Source: Novosphingobium sp.
GTDB lineage: Bacteria; Pseudomonadota; Alphaproteobacteria; Sphingomonadales; Sphingomonadaceae
Direction: 5' to 3'
NCBI RefSeq assembly: GCF_030699305.1
Contig: NZ_JAUYNB010000025.1
Location: 1-64,000 of the forward strand
Length of the DNA: 64,000 nucleotides
Part shown: in pieces, positions 15,194-25,050 of the stretch
Layout: each line of letters opens with the position of its first letter
Numbering within the stretch: position 1 is the first letter of the stretch
The notes under the pieces: generated by a model
Seen by the model: only the letters and a program-made list of their open reading frames with translations
Databases searched by the model: none
What the model was told of the DNA's origin: nothing
Program-made: the position numbers and the translations under genes

Positions 15194-18100
15194 TTAGGTT
15201 CTCTTCCTGGCAACATGCAGATGGTCGCGTTCAGGTTTGTCGGGGAAGCGTTCGAACTGGACGGCATAGCCATCGCCAAGCCGTGATCGGACCTGTGTTG
15301 CCCAACGCTCACCCTGTTCGTCCGAGATGTTGTTGCCTCTGAAGTCGAGCGCTCTGTCGGCATAGTGTGCGGATCCGGCCATATGCTGCGTGCTGTCGTT
15401 GCCCGAGGTGACAACCGGCGTCGGCAGACCAAGTGCGCGCGCCTCGTCAGCGACCACGCCCATCGCAGGCACTAGTTCGCCATCCATACGGCCGAGCCGG
15501 GCACCAGGCTTGACCGTCATGCCAAGATCGCGGGCATAGGCCGCCCCATCGACTGGGCCTTCTGGGACGGCGAGCAGGGTTCCTCCTTCCAATGGCGACG
15601 GGACGAGTCCTTCCGCAGGGGCCGCCAGTGGCAGTAAAGGTGATTGCGGCATTCCAAGGCTGGTGTTGGTGCCAAGCGAGCCTGAACCGGCGATCGCGGC
15701 GACGTCGCCGAGTTCGTTGATCCGGTGGGCGCGCAGGTCGCCCATCAGGTCGTCCATGATGTAGGTGATTGCCTGATCTCGGCGCGTCACGTCGCGATAG
15801 TCGAGACGAGGATTCGAGATATCCGGCAGGTGCCATTCGGGATGGTCACGCTGCAATGTCTCGTAGCGGTCCTGGATGAGGTTGGACATGTCGCTCGAGA
15901 TCTGGAAGCCGTGACTCTCGGCATAGCTCGCCTCGGACATCATCCGACTGCCGATCTCGCGGTAGCGAGCAGCGGCGGCGCGGCGTTCATCGGCTTCTGC
16001 CACGCGCCAGTCATTGCCGTCGGTATTGGTCCGCGAATGGCTGTGGTCGCCGTATTCCGAGCTTTGGCTATAGGTTCCCGACGACTGGATATCGCCGCTC
16101 GATCCGCTGACAACCACGCGATCGCTTGTTTCTTCGGACTTATCAGTGCCGCGTGTAGTCTGATTGGTAGCCGAACGCTCGGTGCCGGCGCGTGCGTCGT
16201 CGCCGATCTCCTTTCGGCCGAATATCGAGCCTTGGAGGGTCGCAGATAAGCCACTGCCCGCAATGTCCTTGCCGGGAGTGCCCAGGGTTCCGGAACCAGT
16301 CAGGCTTGCTGACGATCCGAAGGTGCGGCTCGCAAAGTCGCCAGATGACCGCGAATTGCCTTCCCGCAGGATCAGATCGTTGTTGGTGACCTCCCGTGTA
16401 GAGTTACCCTTGGCGCCCTCGACCACCACGTTCCCGCCGACATTGTGGGTATCGGATGCCCGCGAGCCGCTTTCGCGCCGCGACCCGGACACGTCGCTGG
16501 TCGCGGTGACGGCGCTGCCGAACCGGCCTTTCGAGCTGGTCCAGCTCGTCGAGGTGCCATTTTCGATCTTGTCGGCTTCGCTGAGGTACCACTGCCCCTG
16601 CGATCTGAGGTCCGTAGCATAGCCGCTGGTCATGGTCGGCTTGAACGGCAGCTGCGACATCGCGGCATTGGTATCGATGACCGAATGGCCAGAACCATAC
16701 TCGTTGAACATGCGGCCGTCGGCCTCGCGGAAACCGGAATGCCCGGCCCCGGAGAGGAAATTTGGCGCCATGTTCCACTGCGACATCTGGCGGTTCTCGG
16801 AATTAAGGTTGCCGTAGCTGACGTCGCCGTAGGCGTAGTTGCCGGTGGTCCGCTCGAGCGCGGCCGCATCGGAGCCGGCCTGAACAGGCGCGAGCATCGA
16901 GCCGAGGTTGTTGGCGACCGACATGGTGCCGCGCATGACCATCAGCGCCAGGACCGGCACCGACATCATCAGGAACCCCGCCATGGTGGCGACGTCCTGG
17001 TTCACGGCATCGATCCCCGCCCAGTTGGCGAGGTTGACGCTGCCGGCCGCCACGGCATTGGTCTGGCTCGCGAGCCGGTCCATGATGAACGAGTGGATGA
17101 GGACGTACATCGGCCCCCAGGCCGAGAGGTAGAAGAAGCCCGAAAAATAGCCCTTCAGGGTCGCGATGCCGCTGCGCGGAAACAACAGCAGCGGGAAGAC
17201 GATCGGGAAAAGCGCGTAGAACACCACGGTCAGGACCACGCCCAGGACCGGAATCCAGATGAGCCCCTGCTCGGCCGCCGTCGTCATGGCGTTGCGGGTC
17301 TGGGTGTCGGCGCGCTGGAGCGCGAAGGAATCGGCGTCAGCATTGCCGAAGTCTAGCTGGGCCACCTCGAAGGCATCGACCATACTCTTCTGCTTGAAGA
17401 ACTGATTCCGGGTCATCGCCGTGCCGGTGAGGAGCTGCGAGACCACCGGCACGTCGGCGGCAAGCTTCGCGCCTGCTGCCGCCTCGGTGAGCTTGGGGTA
17501 CATCGAGTGGGCAAACGGCAGTGCGTAGGCGTTGATCTGGTTGTCCCACTGGTTGTTGATCAGCGTCCAGGCCTGGGCGCAGGTCTTGCCTTCGATGTCG
17601 ACCGTGCCCGCGCCAGTGTCGGTGAGGTACTTCATGCCGCGGTTGGTCGCGGCATTGACCCCAAGCTCAGCCCAGAGGTCGGGCGCTTCGCTCAGCAGCT
17701 TGAGGCTCTTGGTGCCGAGCAGAATGTCGTAATAGGCGCACTGCTTGAGGTAGCCGTCGAGATTGGCCTTGAAGACGGGATCGCGCACTTCGAAGCCGCG
17801 CACCTTGTCCCACATCCGCGCGCCGTAGACGAACCCGCCGTTGGAATAATTGAGCGCGGCGGGCATGACGAAGACCGTCTCGGCTGTGCGGGTCAGGTAG
17901 TCGCTGACCTGGCTGGTGAACGAGGCCATGGCAGCAAGCCCGATCGGCACGTTGGCCACCGTCGCTGGGGCGAGCCCGGGATTGACGCGGTCGGTGACCT
18001 TCACCGTCACGGTCGGGACCATCAGCACGAGATAGATCAGCGTCGACTGGACGAACCAGCGGAACCAAGCCCGCCAGTCGAGGTCCATCGCGGTGATGAG

Positions 18101-18235
18101 GAGCGCGTAGATCAGCCCCATCACCATGCAGACGCGGATCAGAGCCTTGAACCCGCCCGAGCCGGTCCAGGCGGCGATCGCGTTGAAGGTGTTGACGAGG
18201 TAGTCCCCGCCCCCGACCGTGAAGACCTCGAGCAT
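15194..18235 (-). CDS. traG: TraG mating-pair stabilisation protein with C-terminal M15-like peptidase domain
   Basis: The N-terminal half (1-480) is the polytopic TraG_N inner-membrane domain used in F-type pilus assembly and mating-pair stabilisation, with several membrane spans between 20-110 and 330-450. A long Ser/Gly/Asn-rich middle (480-860) probably lies in the periplasm. The last 100 residues look like a metal-dependent M15-type (DD-carboxypeptidase-like) domain: GSAHYADRALDF supplies H957 and D964, and DHLHVA supplies H1007. This tail could cut peptidoglycan cross-links at the mating junction. Last gene of the tra operon, 13 nt after traH. Confidence 0.9.
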   Translation of the reverse strand: MLEVFTVGGGDYLVNTFNAIAAWTGSGGFKALIRVCMVMGLIYALLITAMDLDWRAWFRWFVQSTLIYLVLMVPTVTVKVTDRVNPGLAPATVANVPIGLAAMASFTSQVSDYLTRTAETVFVMPAALNYSNGGFVYGARMWDKVRGFEVRDPVFKANLDGYLKQCAYYDILLGTKSLKLLSEAPDLWAELGVNAATNRGMKYLTDTGAGTVDIEGKTCAQAWTLINNQWDNQINAYALPFAHSMYPKLTEAAAGAKLAADVPVVSQLLTGTAMTRNQFFKQKSMVDAFEVAQLDFGNADADSFALQRADTQTRNAMTTAAEQGLIWIPVLGVVLTVVFYALFPIVFPLLLFPRSGIATLKGYFSGFFYLSAWGPMYVLIHSFIMDRLASQTNAVAAGSVNLANWAGIDAVNQDVATMAGFLMMSVPVLALMVMRGTMSVANNLGSMLAPVQAGSDAAALERTTGNYAYGDVSYGNLNSENRQMSQWNMAPNFLSGAGHSGFREADGRMFNEYGSGHSVIDTNAAMSQLPFKPTMTSGYATDLRSQGQWYLSEADKIENGTSTSWTSSKGRFGSAVTATSDVSGSRRESGSRASDTHNVGGNVVVEGAKGNSTREVTNNDLILREGNSRSSGDFASRTFGSSASLTGSGTLGTPGKDIAGSGLSATLQGSIFGRKEIGDDARAGTERSATNQTTRGTDKSEETSDRVVVSGSSGDIQSSGTYSQSSEYGDHSHSRTNTDGNDWRVAEADERRAAAARYREIGSRMMSEASYAESHGFQISSDMSNLIQDRYETLQRDHPEWHLPDISNPRLDYRDVTRRDQAITYIMDDLMGDLRAHRINELGDVAAIAGSGSLGTNTSLGMPQSPLLPLAAPAEGLVPSPLEGGTLLAVPEGPVDGAAYARDLGMTVKPGARLGRMDGELVPAMGVVADEARALGLPTPVVTSGNDSTQHMAGSAHYADRALDFRGNNISDEQGERWATQVRSRLGDGYAVQFERFPDKPERDHLHVARKRT

Positions 18236-18248
18236 GGGCGAGGCGCTC

Positions 18249-19700
18249 CTACTGGACCTGGCTGCCGAGCGTGCGCGAGAAGCGCAGCGCGGCCGACATT
18301 TGCGGCGAGAGCTGGGTGCGAAGGGTCTTCTCCAGCATCTGCGTGCGCTGGATCAGCGCGAAGGTCTGGTCGAAGCGCTGCGAGGTGCGCGCCGCGATCC
18401 CGAGGAAATTGCGCCGAGTCTCGTAAAGCCCCTCACGCCATTCGCGTAGGGAATCGGCATCGGCGCCGTTGAAGTCCGAGCGCGCATTCACCGCCATGTC
18501 GATGAACCGCATGGTCATGGTGGTGACGAGATCGACCGCGACGATTTCGGAGAGGTCGTTGATCTCCTGGGCGGAGATGCCGAACTCGGCCGCCGCGCTC
18601 ACCGTGATGATCTTATAGACCGGCACGCTCGCCATCCCGAGAAGCTGGATTTCGGCGGGGGTCAGCGAGGCGCCGGGATCGCGGACCTTGAGGGCCATGC
18701 TTTCGATTAGCGTACGCACCCGCGCCTTGATCGCCGCATTGGGTCCAATGACCATGTCGGTTTCCGAAGGCGTCATGCACTTGGTCGTATCGCCGCCGCA
18801 GCTCCAGTATTTGTGCGGCGTCGACGAGGTACCATCGAGCATGGCGCTGATCAGCGCGGGATCGGCGGGGCCGATGAACTGGACCCGCGGTTTGCCGCCG
18901 GTGCCGGCGGGATCGTAGATCACGGTCCCGACTAGCGTCATCAGGAACTCGCGGAACTGGCTGTCGAACCCGCCGTATTTCTTGCCCAAGGCTTCCCAGG
19001 TGTAGTTGTTGGGCATCCCGGCCTGTTCCTTCATGTCCGGGTCGGAATTCGCGCCCTTCAGGGCCTCGCGCTGGCCGCCATTGTTGCATTGCTGGCGCGC
19101 CCGGGCCCAGTCGGAGACCGCGCCCTGGCTGTTGGCGATCGCCTCGCAGATGACCGAACTCGCCGTATCGCTCTTGGGCCAGAGGCCGCCGACCAGCGCC
19201 TGCGCGGTCTCGCACGAGGAGATGTTCATCTGGTTCATCTGCTGAACCTTCTGCGCGAGCTCATCCATGACCTTGCCGATCTCGGGCGAGATGGTGTCGA
19301 TCGCGAGCTTGAAGGCGAAGCCGAGCGCATTGTTGGCGGTCGCTTTCAGCATCGCGACGAGCTCGGCGGTGTTGATGAACGAGAACGAGCCAGCGAAGAG
19401 GTCGATGCCCCCGCAGCCGGCGCGCGCATGCGGCAACTGGATGTTGAAGGGCTGGATGTTCTTCTGCGGAAAGCGCGACCAGACCGAACCCATCGAATAG
19501 TAGCCTGCCGACTGGCCCTGGTAGGTGCTGGGGCCGGTCACATTGGCCTGGACCCCCATGTCGGACATGAAGCTCTGCATCTCGCCTTCGACCCCGGCCG
19601 AGGCGGGACTGGGCGAGGCAAGCAGGACGGCAGCGCCAAGCACAGTGCCAAGCGCGCGGCGCGAGACTTGGCTAAAGCGGGCGGCGACACACGGGCGCAT
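18249..19700 (-). CDS. traH: F-type pilus assembly protein TraH
   Basis: The periplasmic TraH of 483 residues (F TraH 458) has a signal sequence ending at PASAG near residue 36, an early motif with SMGSVWSRFP, a conserved Cys in AGCGGIDLFAGSFSFI and later Cys pairs. TraH works with TraF, TraU, TraW and TrbI in pilus extension and retraction. The start overlaps the traF stop by one base (TGATG). Length and order are as expected. Confidence 0.92.
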   Translation of the reverse strand: MRPCVAARFSQVSRRALGTVLGAAVLLASPSPASAGVEGEMQSFMSDMGVQANVTGPSTYQGQSAGYYSMGSVWSRFPQKNIQPFNIQLPHARAGCGGIDLFAGSFSFINTAELVAMLKATANNALGFAFKLAIDTISPEIGKVMDELAQKVQQMNQMNISSCETAQALVGGLWPKSDTASSVICEAIANSQGAVSDWARARQQCNNGGQREALKGANSDPDMKEQAGMPNNYTWEALGKKYGGFDSQFREFLMTLVGTVIYDPAGTGGKPRVQFIGPADPALISAMLDGTSSTPHKYWSCGGDTTKCMTPSETDMVIGPNAAIKARVRTLIESMALKVRDPGASLTPAEIQLLGMASVPVYKIITVSAAAEFGISAQEINDLSEIVAVDLVTTMTMRFIDMAVNARSDFNGADADSLREWREGLYETRRNFLGIAARTSQRFDQTFALIQRTQMLEKTLRTQLSPQMSAALRFSRTLGSQVQ

Positions 19701-20512
19701 CAGTAGTCGCTCCCGGGCTTGACCTGGGTCAGCTGGAAGACGCGGTCCATGATCTCATCCTGGCTTAGAATCCCGTAGCCGATCGGCATCGGCTGTTTGG
19801 TCACGGAATCGAACAGCACCAGCGCCGGCACTTGACGGTCGGTGCCGAGGCCGAGTTTCTCGTACTGGCCACTGTCGACCATGTAGCCGGGGAAGGTCGA
19901 TGAAGGCCCGCCGTCGGTCGAGACCGCGAGCACGGAAAGCCCGTATTTGTCCGAGACGGCTTTGAGGATCGGCGAGAATATGTCGCAGGCCCCGCAGCTC
20001 GAGGCGAAGAAGTAGAACACTCCGTAGCGCTGCGAGAGGCTCGCCATGACGCGGTCGCGGTCGGACTTGCGCTCATCGATCCACGCACGCTTGCCGAGTG
20101 TCGAGACCGGGCGTTGCAGCGTGTAATCGAGGCCCGGGTCCTGCCACAGCGCACGCTGCCAGACGTCGGCAAACATCGAGGACCGGTCGAGCTGCTCGCG
20201 CTGGAAGCGCACATAGGCTGTGACGTTCTCCGGGCTCGGCTCTAGGATCGCGCGGGCTTTCAGTTCCTCGAGCTGCGTCCCGATCGCGGCAAGGCGTTCG
20301 CGCGCCGGAGGCTGCGCTGTGGCCGCCTTGCGCGGCTCCTCCTTGGGCTTCTCGCAGTAGAACCAGGTGCCGAGCTTCCTCTCCGTGCAATAGAGCGCGT
20401 CCTCAGACTGCCGGACCTCGACGCCGTCACTGTCCGCGGCGCGCAGCGGGGCAGTTCCGGCCAGTGTCAGGCTGGAGGCGGCAAGCAGGGCAATGCATTG
20501 GCGGTGGTTCAT
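19700..20512 (-). CDS. traF: F-type TraF, thioredoxin-like periplasmic assembly protein
   Basis: A 270-residue exported protein with a signal peptide (MNHRQCIALLAASS, cleavage near AAD) and a C-terminal thioredoxin fold carrying SCGACD near residues 172-177. Many F-type TraF proteins have lost the CxxC; here it is kept, so disulfide activity on the Cys-rich partners TraN, TraU and TraH is plausible. ATG overlaps the upstream stop by 4 nt, and it is followed directly by traH. Confidence 0.9.
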   Translation of the reverse strand: MNHRQCIALLAASSLTLAGTAPLRAADSDGVEVRQSEDALYCTERKLGTWFYCEKPKEEPRKAATAQPPARERLAAIGTQLEELKARAILEPSPENVTAYVRFQREQLDRSSMFADVWQRALWQDPGLDYTLQRPVSTLGKRAWIDERKSDRDRVMASLSQRYGVFYFFASSCGACDIFSPILKAVSDKYGLSVLAVSTDGGPSSTFPGYMVDSGQYEKLGLGTDRQVPALVLFDSVTKQPMPIGYGILSQDEIMDRVFQLTQVKPGSDY

Positions 20513-20895
20513 GATCCGCTCCTCTCGAATTCCTTGATCAGTGACATGAAGACAGCGACGTCGAGCAGCCGGCGGCCACCATCGAGCATCCGCACGAGCG
20601 CGCTGTAGAAACCGCGCAGGGCTTCGGATCCTGCTTCGCTGAGCGTGTAGGTCCCGGCCTCGAGGCTCGCCCAGTCCCGCGCCGCCATAGCCTTGAGCTG
20701 ACCGTTCAGGGCACGACAGCGGACCGGTTTGTCGAGCCAGGTCGAAACCTCGCCCGCGATCTCGCGCGCCGTCAGGCTGCCGCGGCGGGCGAGCGCCATG
20801 CCCACGCAGAATTCGAGCACGGTCATGTCGGTGGCCACGCCCACATCGCTGAGTGCGACAACGTGGGCGCTGGATTCAGGGCTTGTGCGCGGCAT
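20509..20895 (-). CDS. winged-helix-like protein inside the tra operon
   Basis: I start at ATG 20895, which overlaps the traN end by 20 nt; ATG 20826 is an alternative. The 128 residues contain LTAREIAGEVSTWLDKPVR as a likely helix-turn-helix, then a LEAGTYTLSEAG wing and a C-terminal helix, like PadR/MarR-type winged helices. No F-plasmid counterpart lies between traN and traF. It overlaps traF by 4 nt, so it is made with the pilus proteins and may report on or control operon expression. Confidence 0.6.
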   Translation of the reverse strand: MPRTSPESSAHVVALSDVGVATDMTVLEFCVGMALARRGSLTAREIAGEVSTWLDKPVRCRALNGQLKAMAARDWASLEAGTYTLSEAGSEALRGFYSALVRMLDGGRRLLDVAVFMSLIKEFERSGS

Positions 20896-22990
20896 AGTAG
20901 GCCTCGATCTTTGCCTGGATTTCGATGAGCGTGGCGGCTTCGTCGGGGAGCTTCGCCGCATCGACGAACTCCGCGTAGACCTCAGAGAAATCCATCACCG
21001 AGAGGTCGAGCTGCTGGAACTCGAAGATGGTGAACCCGTCGCAGACCGGCTTCTTGGGCGTCCCCCATGTCTTGCCGAGCTGTGGGCGGCCCTGCTCCTG
21101 GAGGATGCGGCTGATCTTCGACTGGAAGCAGCAATAGACGTCGCGCTTGGTGAGGCAGATGCCGAGGAAGCTCGACGAACAATAGGTGCCGATCTTGTGG
21201 CAGAGCCCGGCATCGTCCTTCTGGTCGAGCAGGACCTCCGAAGGGCTGCACAGCAGCGGGGTCAGCAAAGGCACGCCCTTCCCCGAACAGCAATTGGCAA
21301 GGCCGAAGACTTTGTGGGCGCAGCTCTCGGCCGTGCCCTTGAACAAGGTCAGCGTGGACTCGTCGAACTCGGAATTGGCCTGGCCAAGCGCGTTGAGCGC
21401 TACGACCGCGTCCTTGAATTCGTCCGAGGCCTCGCGAACGATCGGCTCGCAGTCGCCGTTGACGCAGTAGACGTCGTCTCCGCAGATGTACTGCGCGGGC
21501 TGTGTGGTCGAACCCGGGATCGGGCACTTGTAGACCCGCTCGGCGACCTTGCATGAGCCATCGCCGCTCGGCGGATCGTCGAGGCAGGTCTCGTGGTCGA
21601 ACGCGCAGCCCGGCGTCGCATCGAGCTTGCCGCAGTCGTTTCCGCCGCCGACCACGGTCTGGCACTGGTAGGTCTTAGTCGTCTCCCAGCAGGGCCGCGT
21701 GACCGGCACGCCATCGATCAGCCGCGTTTCATTGGGCGCAGTGCAGGTTTCGGAGGCCAGCGTACAGGTGCCGAGATCGACCGAGCAGGCGTTGTCGGTC
21801 CAGATTTGGGTGAACCACTTCGACACCGCGCTTTCGGGGACCATGCCGGCGACATTGGTGCTGCACGAATAGACCTCTTCGAGCGCGGCGGGCTCGATAC
21901 AAGTGAGGTAACCCCCTCCTCCGAATGGATCGCCGATGAAGTCCCAGGTCTTGCAGAGCTGGCGATCGGGCAGCCCGGCCGCCGCCGCAGAGGTTTTGGT
22001 GCAGCTCGGCTCCGCCGAGATCGACCCGCACTGCTGAAGTCCGCTCACGTATTGCACCGGGAAACCTGTCACCGGATCAAAGGTCAGTGCATCGGTGATC
22101 CCTTCGCTGTTGCAGCGATAGACATTGGTCACGACCTGGAAGGCATCGGGCGGCGGCGGCTTCGCGACCGTGCCCATCAGGTAGATACTGGGATCGGTAA
22201 CCGCGCTGTCGCAGTCGTAATAGTCGACCGTCAGATTGTACTCAGGGACCGGAAAGGTACCGGTCTTGCGGCACAGGGAATTGCCTTCAAGCGCCGCGCA
22301 CCCCGGAAATCCTGGGGCTGTGACGCAGAGGTACTGGTAGAGCGTCTCGTTCCACGCCGCGACGGTCAGGCTGCGGGTGCAGGTTTTGGGCTGCTCGACC
22401 ACCGCCGAACCAACATTGCAGGTCCACTCGGCGGTATTGGTGGTCCCGGGACTGGGCGGCAGGGGCACGCAGTTGCCGGTCGAACCGCCCGCGCTCACGC
22501 CCTGAAGGTAGGCATTGGGATCGTCGGTGACGGTGTTCGCGCGCGAGAGATCCGCGCGGGTGACGTCGACGGTCGGCCGCGTGGTCGAATTGGCGGTGCG
22601 ATAGGCATCGCTGTTGTAGCCTGCCGCCGCGCCGTCGGCATACATGCTGCCCGGATTGTCGTAATACTGGGTGAGCCCGGGATATTCCGCCTGATAGCCA
22701 GGGATCTGGCCGGCAGCGCCCGGCGCATCGGTGATCCCCTGATAGGCGCCCCGCACGTTCGATCCGGTGGAGCGCGCCTCGGCCTTGGCCTCTTCCACGG
22801 TCATTGTGGCGGGCGCGGAAGGTGGCGGCGGGGCAGGCGCGGGCACGCCGGGGTCGATCGCGGGGGGAAGCGGAGGTTGCGGCTCGACGAGATCGTCGGG
22901 CGGAGGAATGTAGACTTGGGCCTGCGCGCCGGTTGCGGCGATCAGGCCGATGGCGGCAAGCGCAAGAAGTGCAAGGCGCGGTGCCTGCAT
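20876..22990 (-). CDS. traN: mating-pair stabilisation outer-membrane protein TraN
   Basis: The 704-residue secreted protein has a signal peptide (to about residue 24, GAQAQ), a Pro-rich stretch, then dozens of cysteines, typical of TraN adhesins that contact recipient outer-membrane proteins and stabilise mating pairs. The C-terminal third holds the conserved TraN block (CAHKVFGLANCC, then a Cys-rich loop). It follows trbC with a one-base gap. The variable tip that sets recipient preference cannot be matched to a receptor here. Confidence 0.92.
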   Translation of the reverse strand: MQAPRLALLALAAIGLIAATGAQAQVYIPPPDDLVEPQPPLPPAIDPGVPAPAPPPPSAPATMTVEEAKAEARSTGSNVRGAYQGITDAPGAAGQIPGYQAEYPGLTQYYDNPGSMYADGAAAGYNSDAYRTANSTTRPTVDVTRADLSRANTVTDDPNAYLQGVSAGGSTGNCVPLPPSPGTTNTAEWTCNVGSAVVEQPKTCTRSLTVAAWNETLYQYLCVTAPGFPGCAALEGNSLCRKTGTFPVPEYNLTVDYYDCDSAVTDPSIYLMGTVAKPPPPDAFQVVTNVYRCNSEGITDALTFDPVTGFPVQYVSGLQQCGSISAEPSCTKTSAAAAGLPDRQLCKTWDFIGDPFGGGGYLTCIEPAALEEVYSCSTNVAGMVPESAVSKWFTQIWTDNACSVDLGTCTLASETCTAPNETRLIDGVPVTRPCWETTKTYQCQTVVGGGNDCGKLDATPGCAFDHETCLDDPPSGDGSCKVAERVYKCPIPGSTTQPAQYICGDDVYCVNGDCEPIVREASDEFKDAVVALNALGQANSEFDESTLTLFKGTAESCAHKVFGLANCCSGKGVPLLTPLLCSPSEVLLDQKDDAGLCHKIGTYCSSSFLGICLTKRDVYCCFQSKISRILQEQGRPQLGKTWGTPKKPVCDGFTIFEFQQLDLSVMDFSEVYAEFVDAAKLPDEAATLIEIQAKIEAYYAAHKP

Positions 22991-22991
22991 T

Positions 22992-23768
22992 TCAATGGTC
23001 CTTCGCCAATTGCGCTAGCGCGACGCGCGCGACGCCGGCTCCCGGGCCGCGGCCACCGGCAAAGCTCTCGAGCGCGAACTCGACCGTGACGTTGCCCGTC
23101 AGCCGGTCGTGATCGGGGGTGGCGCTGGTGCAATCGAGCCCGTCGCAGAGCTCGTATTCGCGCCCCGCAGCAACGAAGGTCGGGGCAGCTTCGACCTTGA
23201 ATGCGCGAAACAGGCGCGGGTCGATCGCGAGGTGGGCTTCCTGGCCCTCGTCGGTTACCACCCGCTTCAGCCCTTCGGCAAAGGCCTTGGTGCTGCCGCC
23301 TGGAAATCCGCGGAACACCACCACGCCGCCAGCCTTGCTCGTGTCGGCGATCAGGCGCGAAAGCGAGGCCTGCGGCATCGACAGGCTGGCAAAGACCATG
23401 AACATCGGTCCTTCGCCCATCGGCGCGCGGGTATTGGCGGCGGCCCCGGACAGCAGCTCGTCGAAGTCGACCGCGCCGTCCGGACCCTTGGGTAGGCTGG
23501 CGGGATCGATCGCGGCGACGGCTGCCAGACCATGTGCGCGGAGATCTTCCGCCTCGCCGCGGTGCGCCTCGCCCTTGCCGGCTACCGCATCGACAAGGGT
23601 CTGGGCATCGGCGGTGGCTTCGGTAGCCCGCTCCTTGATCGCCTTGAGATCGATGCCGTCGATCGTTTGCGCCAGGGCTGCCGAGACCGCGGTGAGCGCG
23701 AGGAATCCGGCGATCGGAGCCATCCGTGCCTTTGACAGGGTGCGCGCGAAGATCATGGGCGTTCTCAC
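22992..23768 (-). CDS. trbC: F-type pilin assembly protein TrbC
   Basis: The periplasmic TrbC of 258 residues has a signal peptide (ending ALAQ near 34) and a thioredoxin-like domain in its second half (VFASLSMPQASL, then VVVFRGFP, then VEAAPTFV), the pattern of F-type TrbC/TraW partners. GTG 23768 overlaps the traU stop (GTGA). In F, TrbC is needed for pilus assembly with TraW. Confidence 0.88.
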   Translation of the reverse strand: MRTPMIFARTLSKARMAPIAGFLALTAVSAALAQTIDGIDLKAIKERATEATADAQTLVDAVAGKGEAHRGEAEDLRAHGLAAVAAIDPASLPKGPDGAVDFDELLSGAAANTRAPMGEGPMFMVFASLSMPQASLSRLIADTSKAGGVVVFRGFPGGSTKAFAEGLKRVVTDEGQEAHLAIDPRLFRAFKVEAAPTFVAAGREYELCDGLDCTSATPDHDRLTGNVTVEFALESFAGGRGPGAGVARVALAQLAKDH

Positions 23769-24787
23769 AGCATGCAGCAGTTGCGCTTGCGCCAGACGAG
23801 GTAGCCAAAGTCCTCACCCTTGACGGGGTAGCCCTTGCCGGTCTGGGGGATGATGGTGGTCGCGCCGACCGGCGCGCAGGCGTAGCGGCCCTTCACCGTC
23901 GAGATCGGATTGGTCATCTGCAGTCGGTATTGCTGCTTGCGCATCACCGGCATCAGGTACTTGTGGCACAGGGCCTTCGAACCCATCGTGCCCCAGGCGA
24001 GCGCCTCGCGGTGCATCTTGTAGAGCATGCGCTCGGCGACGAGCCGCGAGGCCTGGATCGGGGTGACATGCGCGGCAACGTGGCCGTTCAGCGGGTACAT
24101 CCCGCCATTGCAGCCCGCGCACCAGAACATCTGGTCGATCGGCAGCCTGGCCGTCGCCGCGACGCAGTCGGCCGCGCAGGCCGCGGTTGCGATCGGATTG
24201 GAGAACAGCGCGACTTCCGGGTTGATGATCGAGGTGAGCGCGGAATCCTGCCACAGCGGGTCGATCTCGGTCACATAGGCGACATCGAAGGTGGTCTGCT
24301 CGAAGCAGAGGAAATCGGTCAGGATCTCCATCCAGTAGAGCAGCGGGTAGACGTAGTAGTGCGACTGCCACTGCGAGCTGTTCTGCGCCTTTCCGCCGAT
24401 CTGGCTGCGGCCCTGGACGTGGCCGTTGCCGATGGCGAAGCCGGGGTTGAGGCGGATGCCGCCAAGGTTGGGGAAGCACCACGCCTTGTTGGTGACATCG
24501 ACGAGCCGCACCGGTTCCCAGAAACCGACCGAGATACCGATGCGCGGGATTGGCGAGCCGCAGGCGCACAAGGGAAACGACGGGTTCTTGGGATCGGGGC
24601 GCGAGCCCTTCCAGATCGAGAGCCCGCCGATCGACAGCGGGAACAGGCACGACCAGCACACGTCGGTGATCGGATTGATGAACTTGCCGTGGCACGAGAC
24701 CGTATCGGCCCGGGCGGGCGCGGCTGCGGCAAAGGCGAGTGCGAGAGCGGCGAGGAGACTGCCGATCGTCCTGGAAAGCCGGGTCAT
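23765..24787 (-). CDS. traU: F-type conjugal transfer protein TraU
   Basis: The 340-residue periplasmic protein (F TraU 330) has a signal peptide cut after ARA near residue 27, followed by CHGKFINPITDVCWSCLFP, the hallmark TraU start, and about 16 cysteines. TraU is needed for DNA transfer more than for pilus formation. I use ATG 24787; the frame stays open to 25066 but through the preceding 88-aa gene. It overlaps that gene by 4 nt. Confidence 0.93.
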   Translation of the reverse strand: MTRLSRTIGSLLAALALAFAAAAPARADTVSCHGKFINPITDVCWSCLFPLSIGGLSIWKGSRPDPKNPSFPLCACGSPIPRIGISVGFWEPVRLVDVTNKAWCFPNLGGIRLNPGFAIGNGHVQGRSQIGGKAQNSSQWQSHYYVYPLLYWMEILTDFLCFEQTTFDVAYVTEIDPLWQDSALTSIINPEVALFSNPIATAACAADCVAATARLPIDQMFWCAGCNGGMYPLNGHVAAHVTPIQASRLVAERMLYKMHREALAWGTMGSKALCHKYLMPVMRKQQYRLQMTNPISTVKGRYACAPVGATTIIPQTGKGYPVKGEDFGYLVWRKRNCCML

Positions 24788-25050
24788 GGCTGGGCCTCCC
24801 CACTGAAGAGGTCGTCGGCGCGGAGCTTGGCCCGGAAGTAGAACAGCCCATGGACCGGCGCGGCGAGCACCAGCAGCAGCGCAGGCAGAGCGCCCCATTC
24901 GCCCATGAGCGCTTTGGTGAGCGGCAGCAGCAGTACGGCGAGCGCGAGCGCCCAGCACAGGGCCATCCACCAGCGGCGCATGTGGCGCAGGCGCGGGGTT
25001 TCGGGGGGGGCCATCGGCGTCTTGAAGAAAGTGATGAGCGGGTGGGTCAT
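24784..25050 (-). CDS. 88-aa membrane protein between traW and traU
   Basis: Two hydrophobic helices (about residues 28-46 and 53-72) and a basic N-terminus predict a small inner-membrane protein. It overlaps both neighbours by 4 nt and is therefore part of the operon. F has no equivalent between traW and traU. No family is recognised. Confidence 0.65.
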   Translation of the reverse strand: MTHPLITFFKTPMAPPETPRLRHMRRWWMALCWALALAVLLLPLTKALMGEWGALPALLLVLAAPVHGLFYFRAKLRADDLFSGEAQP

